Part shown: in pieces, positions 41,471-49,811 of the stretch
How positions within the stretch are numbered: the stretch's first letter is position 1
How the letters are laid out: each line of letters opens with the position of its first letter
Assembly (NCBI GenBank): GCA_964391195.1
Contig: CAYMLG010000002.1
Coordinates: forward strand, 127,801 to 191,800
Direction of reading: 5' to 3'
DNA: 64,000 bases
Source: JAAYXE01 sp964391195
GTDB lineage: Bacteria; Chloroflexota; Anaerolineae; Anaerolineales; UBA4823
Notes under the pieces: model-generated
Told to the model about the DNA's origin: nothing
What the model saw: only the letters and a program-made list of their open reading frames with translations
The model's database searches: none
Translations under genes and position numbers: made by a program

Positions 41471-43282
41471 ATGTCAGAAGGACAGCAAGCAGAAAAGAGA
41501 GCGGAACGCTACGAGGATAGCGATCTGTACCGGATCCGGCACTCTGCGGCCCATGTCATGGCCCAGGCGGTTGTAGAACTGTTCCCAGAAGCCAAGTACA
41601 CCATCGGGCCGCCGATCGAGGATGGTTTTTACTATGACTTCGATCTCCCCCGCCCGCTGACCCCCGAGGACCTGGAGAAGATCGAAAAGCGCATGCGCCA
41701 GATCATCGCCGGGCACCACGAGTTCCGCAAAAGGGTGCTTTCAGCCGGCGAGGCGCGGGATATTTTCAAAGACCAGCCATACAAGCTCGAGTTGATCGAG
41801 GGCCTGGAAAAGGGCGGCACGGATGAGTACGGGAATCCGTTGGATGTGAAGCCGGAGATATCGATCTACCAGCACGATACCTTCGTTGACCTGTGCCGCG
41901 GCCCTCACGTTGAGAACACCAGGCAGATCAACCCGGCGGCGGTCAAATTAATGAGCGTGGCCGGCGCTTACTGGCGCGGCGACGAGCATAACCCCATGCT
42001 GCAGCGGGTGTATGGCACGGCCTGGCGCACACCGCAGGAGTTGGAAGAGTACCTGTGGCGCCTGGAAGAAGCCAAAAAGCGCGATCACCGCAAAGTGGGA
42101 AAAGAACTGGGGTTGTTCTACTTCTCGGAGGATGTCGGCCCAGGCCTGCCCCTGTTCACGCCCAAGGGAGAGATGCTGCGCTACTTAATGGAAAACTATG
42201 TCCGCGACACGCAGTCAAAGTACGGCTACCAGCACGTCTGGACGGGGCACCTGGTGAAGGAAGACCTGTATCGCCGGTCTGGGCACTATGACAATTACAA
42301 GGACTCCATGTTCCCGCCCATGGTGGATGAGAACGTTGCCTACCGGCTGAAACCGATGAACTGCCCCAGCCATATGACGCTCTATAAAGAGATGGGCCGC
42401 CACTCCTACCGCGAACTGCCGATGCGCTTCTCGGAATTCGCCACGCTGTACCGCTACGAGAAAACGGGCGAACTCACGGGCCTGACGCGAGTGCGCGCTC
42501 TGACCCAGGACGATGCCCACGTCTTCTGCACGGAAGAGCAGATCGAGAGTGAATTCTCGCTGGCGCTCAACCTGATCCGCGAAGTGCTGGACCGCTACCG
42601 CTTCTCGGATTACAAAGTGCGGCTATCGCTGCGCGGCGAGGGCGGGAAATACGTCAAGGACGACGAAAAGTGGTCGAAAGCCGAGGTGGCTTTAAAGAAA
42701 GCGATGGACGCCAACCAGGTTGACTACTTCACGGCCGAGGGGGAGGCTGCGTTCTACGGCCCCAAAGCTGACTTCCTGGCCCGGGATGTGCTCGGGCGGG
42801 AATGGCAGCTCTCCACGATCCAGGTGGATTTCATCCAACCCGCCCGCCTGGGGCTGACCTACATCGGCGAGGATGGGCAGGAACACACGCCGGTGGTGAT
42901 TCACCGGGCGGTGACGGGCACCACGGAGCGCTTCATGGGCGTTCTGATCGAGCACTTTGCCGGTGCCTTCCCGGTGTGGCTGGCGCCGGTGCAGGCGGTG
43001 CTCATCCCGATCGCCGACCGGCACCTGGGGTACGCCCAAGAGGTGGCCGATGAACTCAAAGCGGCCGGCGTACGGGTAGAGGTGGACGATCGCGGCGAGC
43101 GGATGAACGCCAAGATCCGCGATGCCCAACGCCAGAAGATTCCATATATGCTGGTGGTTGGCGATAAAGAAGTGGAGAACCGCCAGGTGGCCTTGCGCCT
43201 GCGCTCGGGGGAGAACCCTGGAGGGATCTCGCTCGAACAGTTCATCCAGAGGGTGCGCCAGGACGAGGAGGCAGGGGATTAG
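41471..43282 (+). CDS. thrS: threonyl-tRNA synthetase
   Basis: 603-residue class II synthetase. It starts at the ATG at 41471 with GGAGGTTAAG just upstream. The N-terminal TGS domain found in many ThrRS is missing; the protein opens with the editing domain (IRHSAAHVMAQAV, then HDTFVDLCRGPH). The catalytic core has MNCPSHMTLYKEMG, RYEKTGELTGLTRVR (motif 2) and GTTERFMGVLIEH (motif 3). The anticodon domain ends with GDKEVENRQVALRLR. Controlled by the T-box upstream. Confidence 0.95.
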   Translation: MSEGQQAEKRAERYEDSDLYRIRHSAAHVMAQAVVELFPEAKYTIGPPIEDGFYYDFDLPRPLTPEDLEKIEKRMRQIIAGHHEFRKRVLSAGEARDIFKDQPYKLELIEGLEKGGTDEYGNPLDVKPEISIYQHDTFVDLCRGPHVENTRQINPAAVKLMSVAGAYWRGDEHNPMLQRVYGTAWRTPQELEEYLWRLEEAKKRDHRKVGKELGLFYFSEDVGPGLPLFTPKGEMLRYLMENYVRDTQSKYGYQHVWTGHLVKEDLYRRSGHYDNYKDSMFPPMVDENVAYRLKPMNCPSHMTLYKEMGRHSYRELPMRFSEFATLYRYEKTGELTGLTRVRALTQDDAHVFCTEEQIESEFSLALNLIREVLDRYRFSDYKVRLSLRGEGGKYVKDDEKWSKAEVALKKAMDANQVDYFTAEGEAAFYGPKADFLARDVLGREWQLSTIQVDFIQPARLGLTYIGEDGQEHTPVVIHRAVTGTTERFMGVLIEHFAGAFPVWLAPVQAVLIPIADRHLGYAQEVADELKAAGVRVEVDDRGERMNAKIRDAQRQKIPYMLVVGDKEVENRQVALRLRSGENPGGISLEQFIQRVRQDEEAGD

Positions 43283-43312
43283 CCGGAGCGTGCCGGCAAC
43301 CTGCCAGTAGTA

Positions 43313-43353
43313 TTTGTTGTTGTGTGGGTGGTTTTATCGCCCACACAACAACA
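43313..43353. terminator. long inverted repeat after thrS
   Basis: TTGTTGTTGTGTGGG and its complement CCCACACAACAACAA enclose TGGTTTTATCG. It is probably the thrS terminator, although no U-run follows on the plus strand. Confidence 0.6.
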
Positions 43354-43509
43354 AACCTGATGTGCTGACAAATGGTGCCGCACACGGAAAAATTTCCGTT
43401 GACGATTCAAACTTTCTTTGGTATTATCCCTTAGCCTGGTACCCAGGACAGGAAAGCTGCCTTTGGGTGTAGTTTGTGATGTATATCGTGTAAGGGAAAG
43501 GAGCGCACT

Positions 43510-44040
43510 ATCAGCGCAGCTCAGTATCGTGTGAATGATGCCATTCGCGTTCCCCAGGTTCGCCTGATCGGTCCTAAAGGCGAAAACATTGGGGTCGTTT
43601 CCATCGACGAAGCCAAGCGAGTGGCACGCGAAGCAGATCTTGACCTGGTCGAAGTTGCCCCCAATTCGGACCCGCCCGTTTGCCGGGTAATGGACTTCGG
43701 CAAGTTTATCTACGAGAAAGCAAAGAAAGAGCGGGAAGCGCGTAAAGCGCAGACGAAAATTGAGGTCAAGGAAATCCGGCTCCGGCCAAAGACCAACGAG
43801 CACCACCGCGACCTGAAAGTCCGTGATGCCCGCCGCTGGCTGGAAGATGGGATGAAGGTCAAGGTGCGAATCCGCTTCCGCGGCCGCGAGATCAGCTACC
43901 CGGAAATCGCGCTCAATGACTTGAAAGAAATCGCCGAAGAACTGGCCGACATTGCCGTTGTCGAGCAGCAGCCGGGCCTGGAAGGCCGGACGATGCTGAT
44001 GGTACTGGCGCCAGGCAAGGCTGCACCGAAGAAAAAGTAA
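43510..44040 (+). CDS. infC: translation initiation factor IF-3, AUC start
   Basis: 176 residues if started at ATC 43510. IF-3 keeps ribosomal subunits apart and proofreads start codons. The product runs SAAQYRVNDAIRVPQVRLIG ... EVAPNSDPPVCRVMDFGKF ... VKVRIRFRGREISYPEIAL. The family N-terminus (YRVN) needs codons before the first GTG at 43531. In that frame an in-frame TGA lies at 43477-43479 and no ATG, GTG or TTG follows it, but AAAGGAG sits 6 nt before ATC 43510. A rare start like the AUU of E. coli infC would let IF-3 repress its own synthesis. Confidence 0.9.
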   Translation: MSAAQYRVNDAIRVPQVRLIGPKGENIGVVSIDEAKRVAREADLDLVEVAPNSDPPVCRVMDFGKFIYEKAKKEREARKAQTKIEVKEIRLRPKTNEHHRDLKVRDARRWLEDGMKVKVRIRFRGREISYPEIALNDLKEIAEELADIAVVEQQPGLEGRTMLMVLAPGKAAPKKK

Positions 44041-44082
44041 CTGCTGCGCTGAACGCTCGATCCATTATCCATTCGTGAATAT

Positions 44083-44109
44083 CCGCGGATGCAGGCTATC
44101 CGCGGAATT
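44083..44109 (+). promoter_or_regulatory. hairpin between infC and rpmI
   Basis: Perfect 8-bp stem CCGCGGAT/ATCCGCGG with a 7-nt loop, then AATTTTG. It may be a leaky terminator or an L20-type control element; 24 nt further on rpmI begins. Confidence 0.5.
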
Positions 44110-44132
44110 TTGTGTGAGAGGAGTGTTAGACC

Positions 44133-44369
44133 GTGCCCCGCAAGAAAACAGCAGGTAAGTACAAAATCAAGACCCATAAGGCGACAGCGAAGCGTTTTCG
44201 CGTCACCGGGTCGGGCATGCTGGTCCGCACCAAGGGTGGTAAAAGCCACCTGCGCCGCCGCACCTCGAAGCGCACCAAGCGCTTGTTCACCGAGATGATC
44301 CCGGTGAAAGGCCGCGGCATCGTGAAAAATGTGAACCGGCTCGCCCCCTATCTGAGCAAGAACGACTGA
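44133..44369 (+). CDS. rpmI: 50S ribosomal protein L35
   Basis: 78 residues, somewhat longer than the usual 64-66 at the C-terminus. PRKKTAGKYKIKTHKATAKR and LRRRTSKRTKRLF are the L35 signature. GTG start with GAGAGGAG upstream. It lies in the standard infC-rpmI-rplT order. Confidence 0.95.
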   Translation: MPRKKTAGKYKIKTHKATAKRFRVTGSGMLVRTKGGKSHLRRRTSKRTKRLFTEMIPVKGRGIVKNVNRLAPYLSKND

Positions 44370-44459
44370 TCTTATCCAACCTTTAGCAGCGGCCGTTGGG
44401 TGTATGCAACAGGCAGCCGAGAAACTGCCGGCGCCCAGGGGTTCGCAGGAGTGTGATTT

Positions 44460-44813
44460 ATGGCTCGAGTAAAGACCGGCATTGTCCGCCGGCAGCACCA
44501 CAAGAAAGTTTTGAAGCTGACCAAAGGCCAGTTTGGCACCCGCCATCGCCTGTTTCGCCGGGCGAACGAGGCAATGCTCAAAAGCCTTTGGTACGCTTAC
44601 CGCGACCGCCGCACCCGGAAGCGCGATCTGCGCCGGTTGTGGATCACCCGTATCAACGCCGGCGCTCGCCAGCACGGCGTCACCTACAGCCGTCTGATCC
44701 ACGCCATGCGAGACAGCAATATCGCCATCAACCGGAAAATGCTGGCCGACATGGCTGTGCGCGATCCCCAGGCTTTCACTGCTGTGATCAATATGGCGTT
44801 GGGCGAACGTTAG
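44460..44813 (+). CDS. rplT: 50S ribosomal protein L20
   Basis: 117 residues, normal length. ARVKTGIVRRQHHKKVLKLT, RHRLFRRANEAMLKSLWYAY and LWITRINAGARQHGVTYSRL are typical. L20 helps assemble the large subunit and in several bacteria binds its own operon mRNA. GGAGTGTG precedes the ATG, and a terminator follows. Confidence 0.96.
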   Translation: MARVKTGIVRRQHHKKVLKLTKGQFGTRHRLFRRANEAMLKSLWYAYRDRRTRKRDLRRLWITRINAGARQHGVTYSRLIHAMRDSNIAINRKMLADMAVRDPQAFTAVINMALGER

Positions 44814-44835
44814 AGCATTTCCTCTACCGAAACTC

Positions 44836-44880
44836 ACGGGAGGTTTCAGGCCTATGCTGAAACCTCCCGTTTGTTTTTCC
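44836..44880 (+). terminator. terminator of the infC-rpmI-rplT operon
   Basis: Perfect 14-bp stem ACGGGAGGTTTCAG/CTGAAACCTCCCGT followed by TTGTTTTTCC. Confidence 0.9.
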
Positions 44881-44964
44881 GTATATTTAATAGGTTGGTA
44901 CCCGTATAGTATAATCCTAGTTCGCTGGCGGCACCGGCTCAGGCCGCCTTAGAAAGGAAAGAAC

Positions 44965-45315
44965 ATGCCCGAAAACAGGCAACAAAGAGTTGAAGCTTAC
45001 CGAGGGGGGTTCCTCAGCGGCTTTGCCGATCGGGTGAAGTTGATCTTGCGCCTGCTGGCAGACCCACGGGTCAGCCCGCTGATCAAGCTGCTGCCCATCG
45101 GGACCTTTATCTATTTCGTAGTACCCGATCTGATCCCCACCCCCATCGACGATGCTGTCCTGATCTGGCTTGGGTCTTACCTGTTTGTTGAATTGTGCCC
45201 CCCGGATGTAGTCGAAGAGCATATGAAAGCGCTCAACCGGGTGGTGCCCGGCGACTGGCGGGATGTAAACCCAGGAGAAGAAGTGATCGACGGCGAATAC
45301 GTTGAACGCAGCTGA
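44965..45315 (+). CDS. DUF1232 (YkvA-like) membrane-associated protein
   Basis: 116 residues. IKLLPIGTFIYFVVPDLIPTP is the DUF1232 signature, with DDAVLIWLGSYLFVELCPP forming a second hydrophobic stretch. AAAGGAAAG precedes the ATG. A TATAAT box at about 44910 lies about 55 nt upstream. The function of this family is unknown. Confidence 0.8.
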   Translation: MPENRQQRVEAYRGGFLSGFADRVKLILRLLADPRVSPLIKLLPIGTFIYFVVPDLIPTPIDDAVLIWLGSYLFVELCPPDVVEEHMKALNRVVPGDWRDVNPGEEVIDGEYVERS

Positions 45316-45344
45316 GCTTGCAGCCCGTTAGCAGCGAACGATTT

Positions 45345-45383
45345 GCGCTATCCGTGCAGGTCCCCACCCGCCACGGATAGCGC
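45345..45383. other. 12-bp hairpin between DUF1232 and dehydrogenase genes
   Basis: GCGCTATCCGTG/CACGGATAGCGC with a 15-nt loop and no U-run; possible terminator. Confidence 0.5.
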
Positions 45384-45406
45384 TGATTTCATAAGAGGGA
45401 GGAAAT

Positions 45407-46786
45407 ATGAAACACAGAGGCTTGTGGGGCCTGTTAATGGTCATGCTGATTGTTTTCATCCCGGCTTGCGCCGGAGCGGGGGCCAACGAAGGAGTTGGCA
45501 ATCTTGGGGTCGAAGCGAGCGCCCCGCCTGCCGTGGAACAGCCCCCGGAGGCCACCGAAGGCCCGGTCATTGTCCCCACCCGCCTGGAACCGGGCGACAG
45601 CACGGCCTCGCCCACCCCGCAGCCGGCGAGCGGCACACCTGCCCCGCTGCCAGCCACGGAGATCTCTCCCCCGTCCACCCCAACCGGAGGCCCCAATGTG
45701 CCTGCCGGTTTCCCAGACCCCGCTCAATTTACCTGGGAGCTGGCCTACAGCGGCCTGGCCGCGCCGATTGGAGCAGCCAATCCCGGCGACGGCTCCGGGC
45801 GGTTATTCTTTATCGAACAGGGGGGGCGCATCCGGGTCGGCAGTGAAGGCGTTCTGGCGCCCGAGCCTTTCCTGGATATCGACGACCGGGTGGGTGCAAA
45901 CGCCTCGGAACAGGGGCTGCTTGGGCTGGCTTTTCACCCCAACTATGAAGAGAACGGCTACTTCTTCGTGAATTATACGAATAACCAGGGGAACACCGTC
46001 ATCTCACGCTTCCAGGTAACCGCGGAAGACCCCAACCGGGCCGACCCGGGCAGTGAAACCGTCCTGTTCACGGTGTCCCAGCCTTTTGCCAACCATAACG
46101 GAGGCGCCCTGGCCTTCGGCCCGGACGGATACCTGTACCTGGGCCTGGGCGATGGCGGCTCCGGGGGCGACCCGCAGAACAACGGCCAAAGCACCCAAAC
46201 CCTTTTAGGCAAAGTGCTGCGGATCGACGTCGACCAGGGGGAGACGTACGGGATACCGGCCGATAACCCCTTTGCCGGGGGCGGGGGCCTGCCGGAGATC
46301 TGGGCTTACGGGCTGCGTAACCCCTGGCGGTTCTCCTTCGATCGGGCCACCGGCGATTTTTACATCGGAGATGTCGGCCAGGGCTCCTTCGAAGAGATCG
46401 ACTTCCAACCCGCCGGCAGCCCGGGCGGGGAAAACTACGGCTGGAATATTATGGAAGGCTTCGACTGCTTCCAGAGGGCGAACTGCGACACCACCGGCCT
46501 GACTCAGCCCGTTCATGCCTACCCCACCCACGAGGAGGGGACCTGCGCAGTCACCGGCGGTTATGTGTACCGGGGCCAGGCGTTGCCGGAATGGCAGGGG
46601 ATCTACATCTATGGGGATTACTGCTCAGGGCACGTGTGGGGCCTGTTCAGAGACGCAGCCGGGAACTGGCAGAACCAGCAGCTCTTCCGGCACTCGGGAT
46701 ATATCACCGCCTTCGGCGAAGATGAGCAGGGTGAGATTTATCTCGTCGATTATGCCGGGGAGATCTATCAACTGAGGGGTCGATGA
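45407..46786 (+). CDS. PQQ-type aldose/sorbosone sugar dehydrogenase lipoprotein
   Basis: 459 residues. The lipobox FIPACAG (Cys ~22) is followed by a Pro/Thr-rich spacer to ~105 and then a soluble glucose dehydrogenase-like six-bladed propeller: EQGLLGLAFHPNYEENGYFF, HNGGALAFGPDGYLYLGLGD, LRNPWRFSFD and GENYGWNIMEG. Such enzymes oxidise aldoses with PQQ outside the membrane. Which residues bind PQQ was not checked. GGAGGAAAT precedes the ATG; it overlaps the following peptidase gene by 4 nt. Confidence 0.87.
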   Translation: MKHRGLWGLLMVMLIVFIPACAGAGANEGVGNLGVEASAPPAVEQPPEATEGPVIVPTRLEPGDSTASPTPQPASGTPAPLPATEISPPSTPTGGPNVPAGFPDPAQFTWELAYSGLAAPIGAANPGDGSGRLFFIEQGGRIRVGSEGVLAPEPFLDIDDRVGANASEQGLLGLAFHPNYEENGYFFVNYTNNQGNTVISRFQVTAEDPNRADPGSETVLFTVSQPFANHNGGALAFGPDGYLYLGLGDGGSGGDPQNNGQSTQTLLGKVLRIDVDQGETYGIPADNPFAGGGGLPEIWAYGLRNPWRFSFDRATGDFYIGDVGQGSFEEIDFQPAGSPGGENYGWNIMEGFDCFQRANCDTTGLTQPVHAYPTHEEGTCAVTGGYVYRGQALPEWQGIYIYGDYCSGHVWGLFRDAAGNWQNQQLFRHSGYITAFGEDEQGEIYLVDYAGEIYQLRGR

Positions 46787-48459
46787 TCATGAACCGTAAG
46801 AAGCAAGTCATCGCCGGTTGGCTCGCCGTGCTGATCCTGATCGTCTCGGCGTCTTGTAATGCGCTCATCCCCCGGCAGGGAACGCCGGATGCTGTGCAGA
46901 CCTCGCCCACTCCCGCAGAGACCGGCCGGCCGGCAGGGGAAAGCCAGGCAACGGCTGAACCGGCTGCGACCGCGGCCAGGGAGACGCCGCCCTCATCCGG
47001 CACCGTACAGGCCGGCGAACCCACCGAGACCGTGGCCCTTGCGGCCACTGAACCGGCCGGGACCGAATCGCCCGCCGATGTGCTGCTGCCGGCCGCCTCC
47101 GCCCAGCTTCCCGATCTGCAAGCTGCGAACCGGTACACGATCACCGTTGATATCGATTACGACCAGTTGTCCTATTCTGGCAGCCAAGAGGTGGGCTTTA
47201 CCAACACGGAAGACGCCTCCCTGGATGCACTGTACTTCCGCCTGCTGCCAAACGGCGGCAGGGCTTACGGTGACGGCTCGCTGACGGTCAGCCAGGCACA
47301 GGTGGACGGGCAGCCGGTGACGATCGAGCAGTCGGACGACGGCACGATCCTGGTCGTCCCTCTGCCGCAGCCGCTGGAGCCCGGAGCCCAAGCCCGGGTT
47401 TCACTCGACTTTGTCGGGACCGTGCCGAAGGACTTTGGCAGCCGGGGCGATGAAGGGTATGGCATCTACAACTTTACCGATGGCGTGCTCAGCCTGGCGA
47501 ACTGGTATCCGATCCTGGCCGTGTACAACGACGAAGGCTGGAACCTGGACCCGGTTTCGGGCATCGGCGACTCGGTCTTCAGCGATATCGCCTTCTACAC
47601 TGTGAACCTGACCGTCCCCCAGGATCTGGTCCTCGTCACCACCGGGATCCCTAACGCCCAAACGGATGAAGGCGGCGTGACCCATTACCGGTTAACCAGC
47701 GGGCCGGTGCGGGATTTTTACATGATCATGAGTCCGGATTTCGGGGTTGTCAGCGGCACGGCCGGCGAAACAACGGTCAATTCCTACTACTTGCCTGGCT
47801 TCGAAGCGGGGGGCGAACAGGCGCTCGCCGTCGCACTCGATTCTCTGGAGATCTTCAATGAGCGGATCGGGCTCTACCCCTATCGGGAACTGGACGTGGT
47901 CGCCGCGCCCATGCGCTACGCAGCCGGGGTCGAGTATCCGGGGTTGATCCTGATTGGCGGGTTCCTCTATGACAATACCAGCGATCCCTTCTTCAGCCTG
48001 ACGGTGGCTCACGAAGTGGCTCACCAATGGTGGTACAACGTGGTTGGCAACGATGTGTTCGACTCCCCCTGGCTGGACGAAGGTCTGACCACTTATACCT
48101 CCACCCTGTATTACGAGTTCCAATTCGGCAAAACCGCCTATCGCAACGCGATCGAAACCTACGAGAACGGTTACGGACTGTCTGCGCGAGCAACCGAAAA
48201 CGACGCCGTGACCGACAGCCTGGAGCATTTCGAGACACAGGCCGACCCTCGGGCTTACAGCGCAGTCGTGTATTTTAAAGCCGCCCTGTTCTTCGCCAAC
48301 CTGCGCGAGGAGATCGGAGATGAAGCCTTCTTTGCCGGCTTGCAGGATTACTACGCAACTTACCGGTACCGCATCGCAGAGAACGCCGACCTGCTGGAAG
48401 CCTTTGAGCGCGCAGCCGGACAGGAGTTGGACGATTTCTACCGGGAATGGCTCGAATAA
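46783..48459 (+). CDS. M1-family zinc metallopeptidase lipoprotein
   Basis: 558 residues. The lipobox VSASCNA (Cys ~26) and a low-complexity spacer to ~105 lead into an aminopeptidase N-like protein. The N-terminal beta domain contains YDQLSYSGSQEVGFTN. The zinc site HEVAH (His410, Glu411, His414) is followed by Glu433 in WLDEGLTTY. The GAMEN-like exopeptidase motif is replaced by AAPMRYAAGVEYPG. It shares an ATGA overlap with the sugar dehydrogenase gene, so both surface lipoproteins are probably co-expressed. Confidence 0.88.
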   Translation: MIMNRKKQVIAGWLAVLILIVSASCNALIPRQGTPDAVQTSPTPAETGRPAGESQATAEPAATAARETPPSSGTVQAGEPTETVALAATEPAGTESPADVLLPAASAQLPDLQAANRYTITVDIDYDQLSYSGSQEVGFTNTEDASLDALYFRLLPNGGRAYGDGSLTVSQAQVDGQPVTIEQSDDGTILVVPLPQPLEPGAQARVSLDFVGTVPKDFGSRGDEGYGIYNFTDGVLSLANWYPILAVYNDEGWNLDPVSGIGDSVFSDIAFYTVNLTVPQDLVLVTTGIPNAQTDEGGVTHYRLTSGPVRDFYMIMSPDFGVVSGTAGETTVNSYYLPGFEAGGEQALAVALDSLEIFNERIGLYPYRELDVVAAPMRYAAGVEYPGLILIGGFLYDNTSDPFFSLTVAHEVAHQWWYNVVGNDVFDSPWLDEGLTTYTSTLYYEFQFGKTAYRNAIETYENGYGLSARATENDAVTDSLEHFETQADPRAYSAVVYFKAALFFANLREEIGDEAFFAGLQDYYATYRYRIAENADLLEAFERAAGQELDDFYREWLE

Positions 48460-48534
48460 CAGGAGCACGGCTACCTGGTCAACAGGCCAGGAAAAAACTG
48501 GTCAGCAGGCTAGAGGATTTGTCCCAATTCGGCC

Positions 48535-48563
48535 TTGACACGGATTGCCGGCTTTGGTAAACT
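48535..48563 (+). promoter_or_regulatory. promoter of the ABC-ATPase leader
   Basis: TTGACA (48535-48540), 17-nt spacer, TAAACT (48558-48563). It starts a ~340-nt leader to the ABC gene. Confidence 0.7.
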
Positions 48564-48607
48564 CAGCAAGGTTTAATGTAAATCTTAGGAAAGGACAGAG
48601 CGTACCA

Positions 48608-48703
48608 ATGGAGAACGTGTTGATCACAACTTTGAAGGTAAACATCGTCACCGGCGTTGGCGATGTTTCAACACCTTCTCGGAGTGCGCCTATTGATCGG
48701 TAG
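48608..48703 (+). CDS. 31-residue Val/Ile/Thr-rich leader peptide
   Basis: ATG 48608, stop TAG 48701, with AGGAAAGGA upstream. It begins MENVLITTLKVNIVTGVGDV, with 10 of the first 20 residues Val, Ile, Leu or Thr, as in leader peptides of branched-chain or threonine operons. Two terminators follow, then an ABC ATPase gene rather than a biosynthetic gene. It may be an attenuator left behind by rearrangement or one that governs this ATPase. Confidence 0.55.
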   Translation: MENVLITTLKVNIVTGVGDVSTPSRSAPIDR

Positions 48704-48731
48704 CTTACCGGCAGCAAACAACGGTAACACG

Positions 48732-48770
48732 GCCACGGGTGCAACTCCAGCCCCGTGGCTTTTCTTTTCT
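48732..48770 (+). terminator. first attenuator-type terminator
   Basis: Stem GCCACGGG/CCCGTGGC, then TTTTCTTTTCT, 28 nt after the leader-ORF stop. Confidence 0.75.
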
Positions 48771-48791
48771 CTACAGCAGCTTGCCATTTCA

Positions 48792-48819
48792 GGCCACGGG
48801 CGCACCCGTGGCCTTTTTT
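48792..48819 (+). terminator. second, near-identical terminator
   Basis: Perfect 9-bp stem GGCCACGGG/CCCGTGGCC with a CGCA loop and TTTTTT. Its arms nearly repeat those of the first terminator. Confidence 0.85.
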
Positions 48820-48910
48820 ATTCGGTGGAACAGCCTTCCGGCCGTTCCGGTAACCGGGGTCCGGGGAAAGAGAACCCCCGCCTCGGGGACCAGGAAATGA
48901 GGAGGCAGCG

Positions 48911-49735
48911 ATGAGTCAGGCAGTAGTATTAGATCAGGTCAGCAAAAGATTCGGCAACCCCTCACCGGCGGCCGTCCAACCGCAGTGGAAACGCCTGGCG
49001 CGCCAGGGAGAAAAACTGCCGGCAACCCCCGCGGATCTGGCTGCGGTGGGCCTGGACCAGGTTTCTTTCACGGTTGAAACCGGGGAGATCTTCGGGGTTG
49101 TGGGGCCTTCCGGCTCAGGGAAATCCACGTTGATCCGCCTGTTGGCAGGTCTGTTGGTGCCCGATTCTGGCAGCGTGCAGGTGTTCGGCTTCGACCCCGT
49201 GCGCCAGGCCGGACAGGTGAAGCGCCTGATGAACCCGGTATCCGGACAGGCCAGCTTCTTCCGCAATCGCTCGGTGCTCGAGAACCTGCTTCCGGTGATG
49301 CGGGGCAGCAGCAGCGAGGCCATCCTCCGCCATCACCTGGCGGAAGCTTTCGACATACTCAGGCTCCCGCGGCAGCTTATGGACCAGCCCATGGAAAACC
49401 TGACCCGCCAGGAACTGCAACAAGTAACCATCGCCCGCTCCGTGCTTTCTCGCCCTCAGTTCCTGTTGCTGGACGATCCGACCCGAGGCCTGGACCCGGA
49501 TTCGCACTGCCCGGTCTACGAGCTGTTGGAAAACCTGCGCGAGGCGTACGGGACCACAATCCTGGTCACCCTACCGGGCATCCGCGAATCAGAACAGGTC
49601 TGTGACCGGATCGCCGTGCTTCATTCCGGACGGCTGGTGGCCCTGGGTATGCCCTACACCATCCAGCGTTTCTTGCCCGCCGGCGGGGGGCAGTTCGCTT
49701 TGGAAGATCTGTTCTCTACGGCGTTGGCAGGTTAG
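48911..49735 (+). CDS. ABC transporter ATPase with degenerate motifs
   Basis: 274 residues. Walker A GPSGSGKSTL is intact. The signature that is normally LSGGQ reads NLTRQELQQ, and Walker B reads FLLLDDPTRGLD with Asp where the catalytic Glu should be. A non-canonical N-terminal insert of about 35 residues follows the first strand. No permease gene is adjacent. It may hydrolyse ATP slowly or act as a regulatory partner. GGAGGCAGCG precedes the ATG; it sits downstream of the leader-ORF attenuator. Confidence 0.85.
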   Translation: MSQAVVLDQVSKRFGNPSPAAVQPQWKRLARQGEKLPATPADLAAVGLDQVSFTVETGEIFGVVGPSGSGKSTLIRLLAGLLVPDSGSVQVFGFDPVRQAGQVKRLMNPVSGQASFFRNRSVLENLLPVMRGSSSEAILRHHLAEAFDILRLPRQLMDQPMENLTRQELQQVTIARSVLSRPQFLLLDDPTRGLDPDSHCPVYELLENLREAYGTTILVTLPGIRESEQVCDRIAVLHSGRLVALGMPYTIQRFLPAGGGQFALEDLFSTALAG

Positions 49736-49741
49736 TACTCA

Positions 49742-49776
49742 CCCACCAGGGCGCCCCATAGGAGCGCCCTGGTGGG
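49742..49776. terminator. 13-bp hairpin after the ABC gene
   Basis: CCCACCAGGGCGC/GCGCCCTGGTGGG, 9-nt loop, starting 7 nt after the stop, without a U-run. Confidence 0.5.
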
Positions 49777-49811
49777 CAAGGTATATTACTACCGCACTGG
49801 AGAATCATCGC

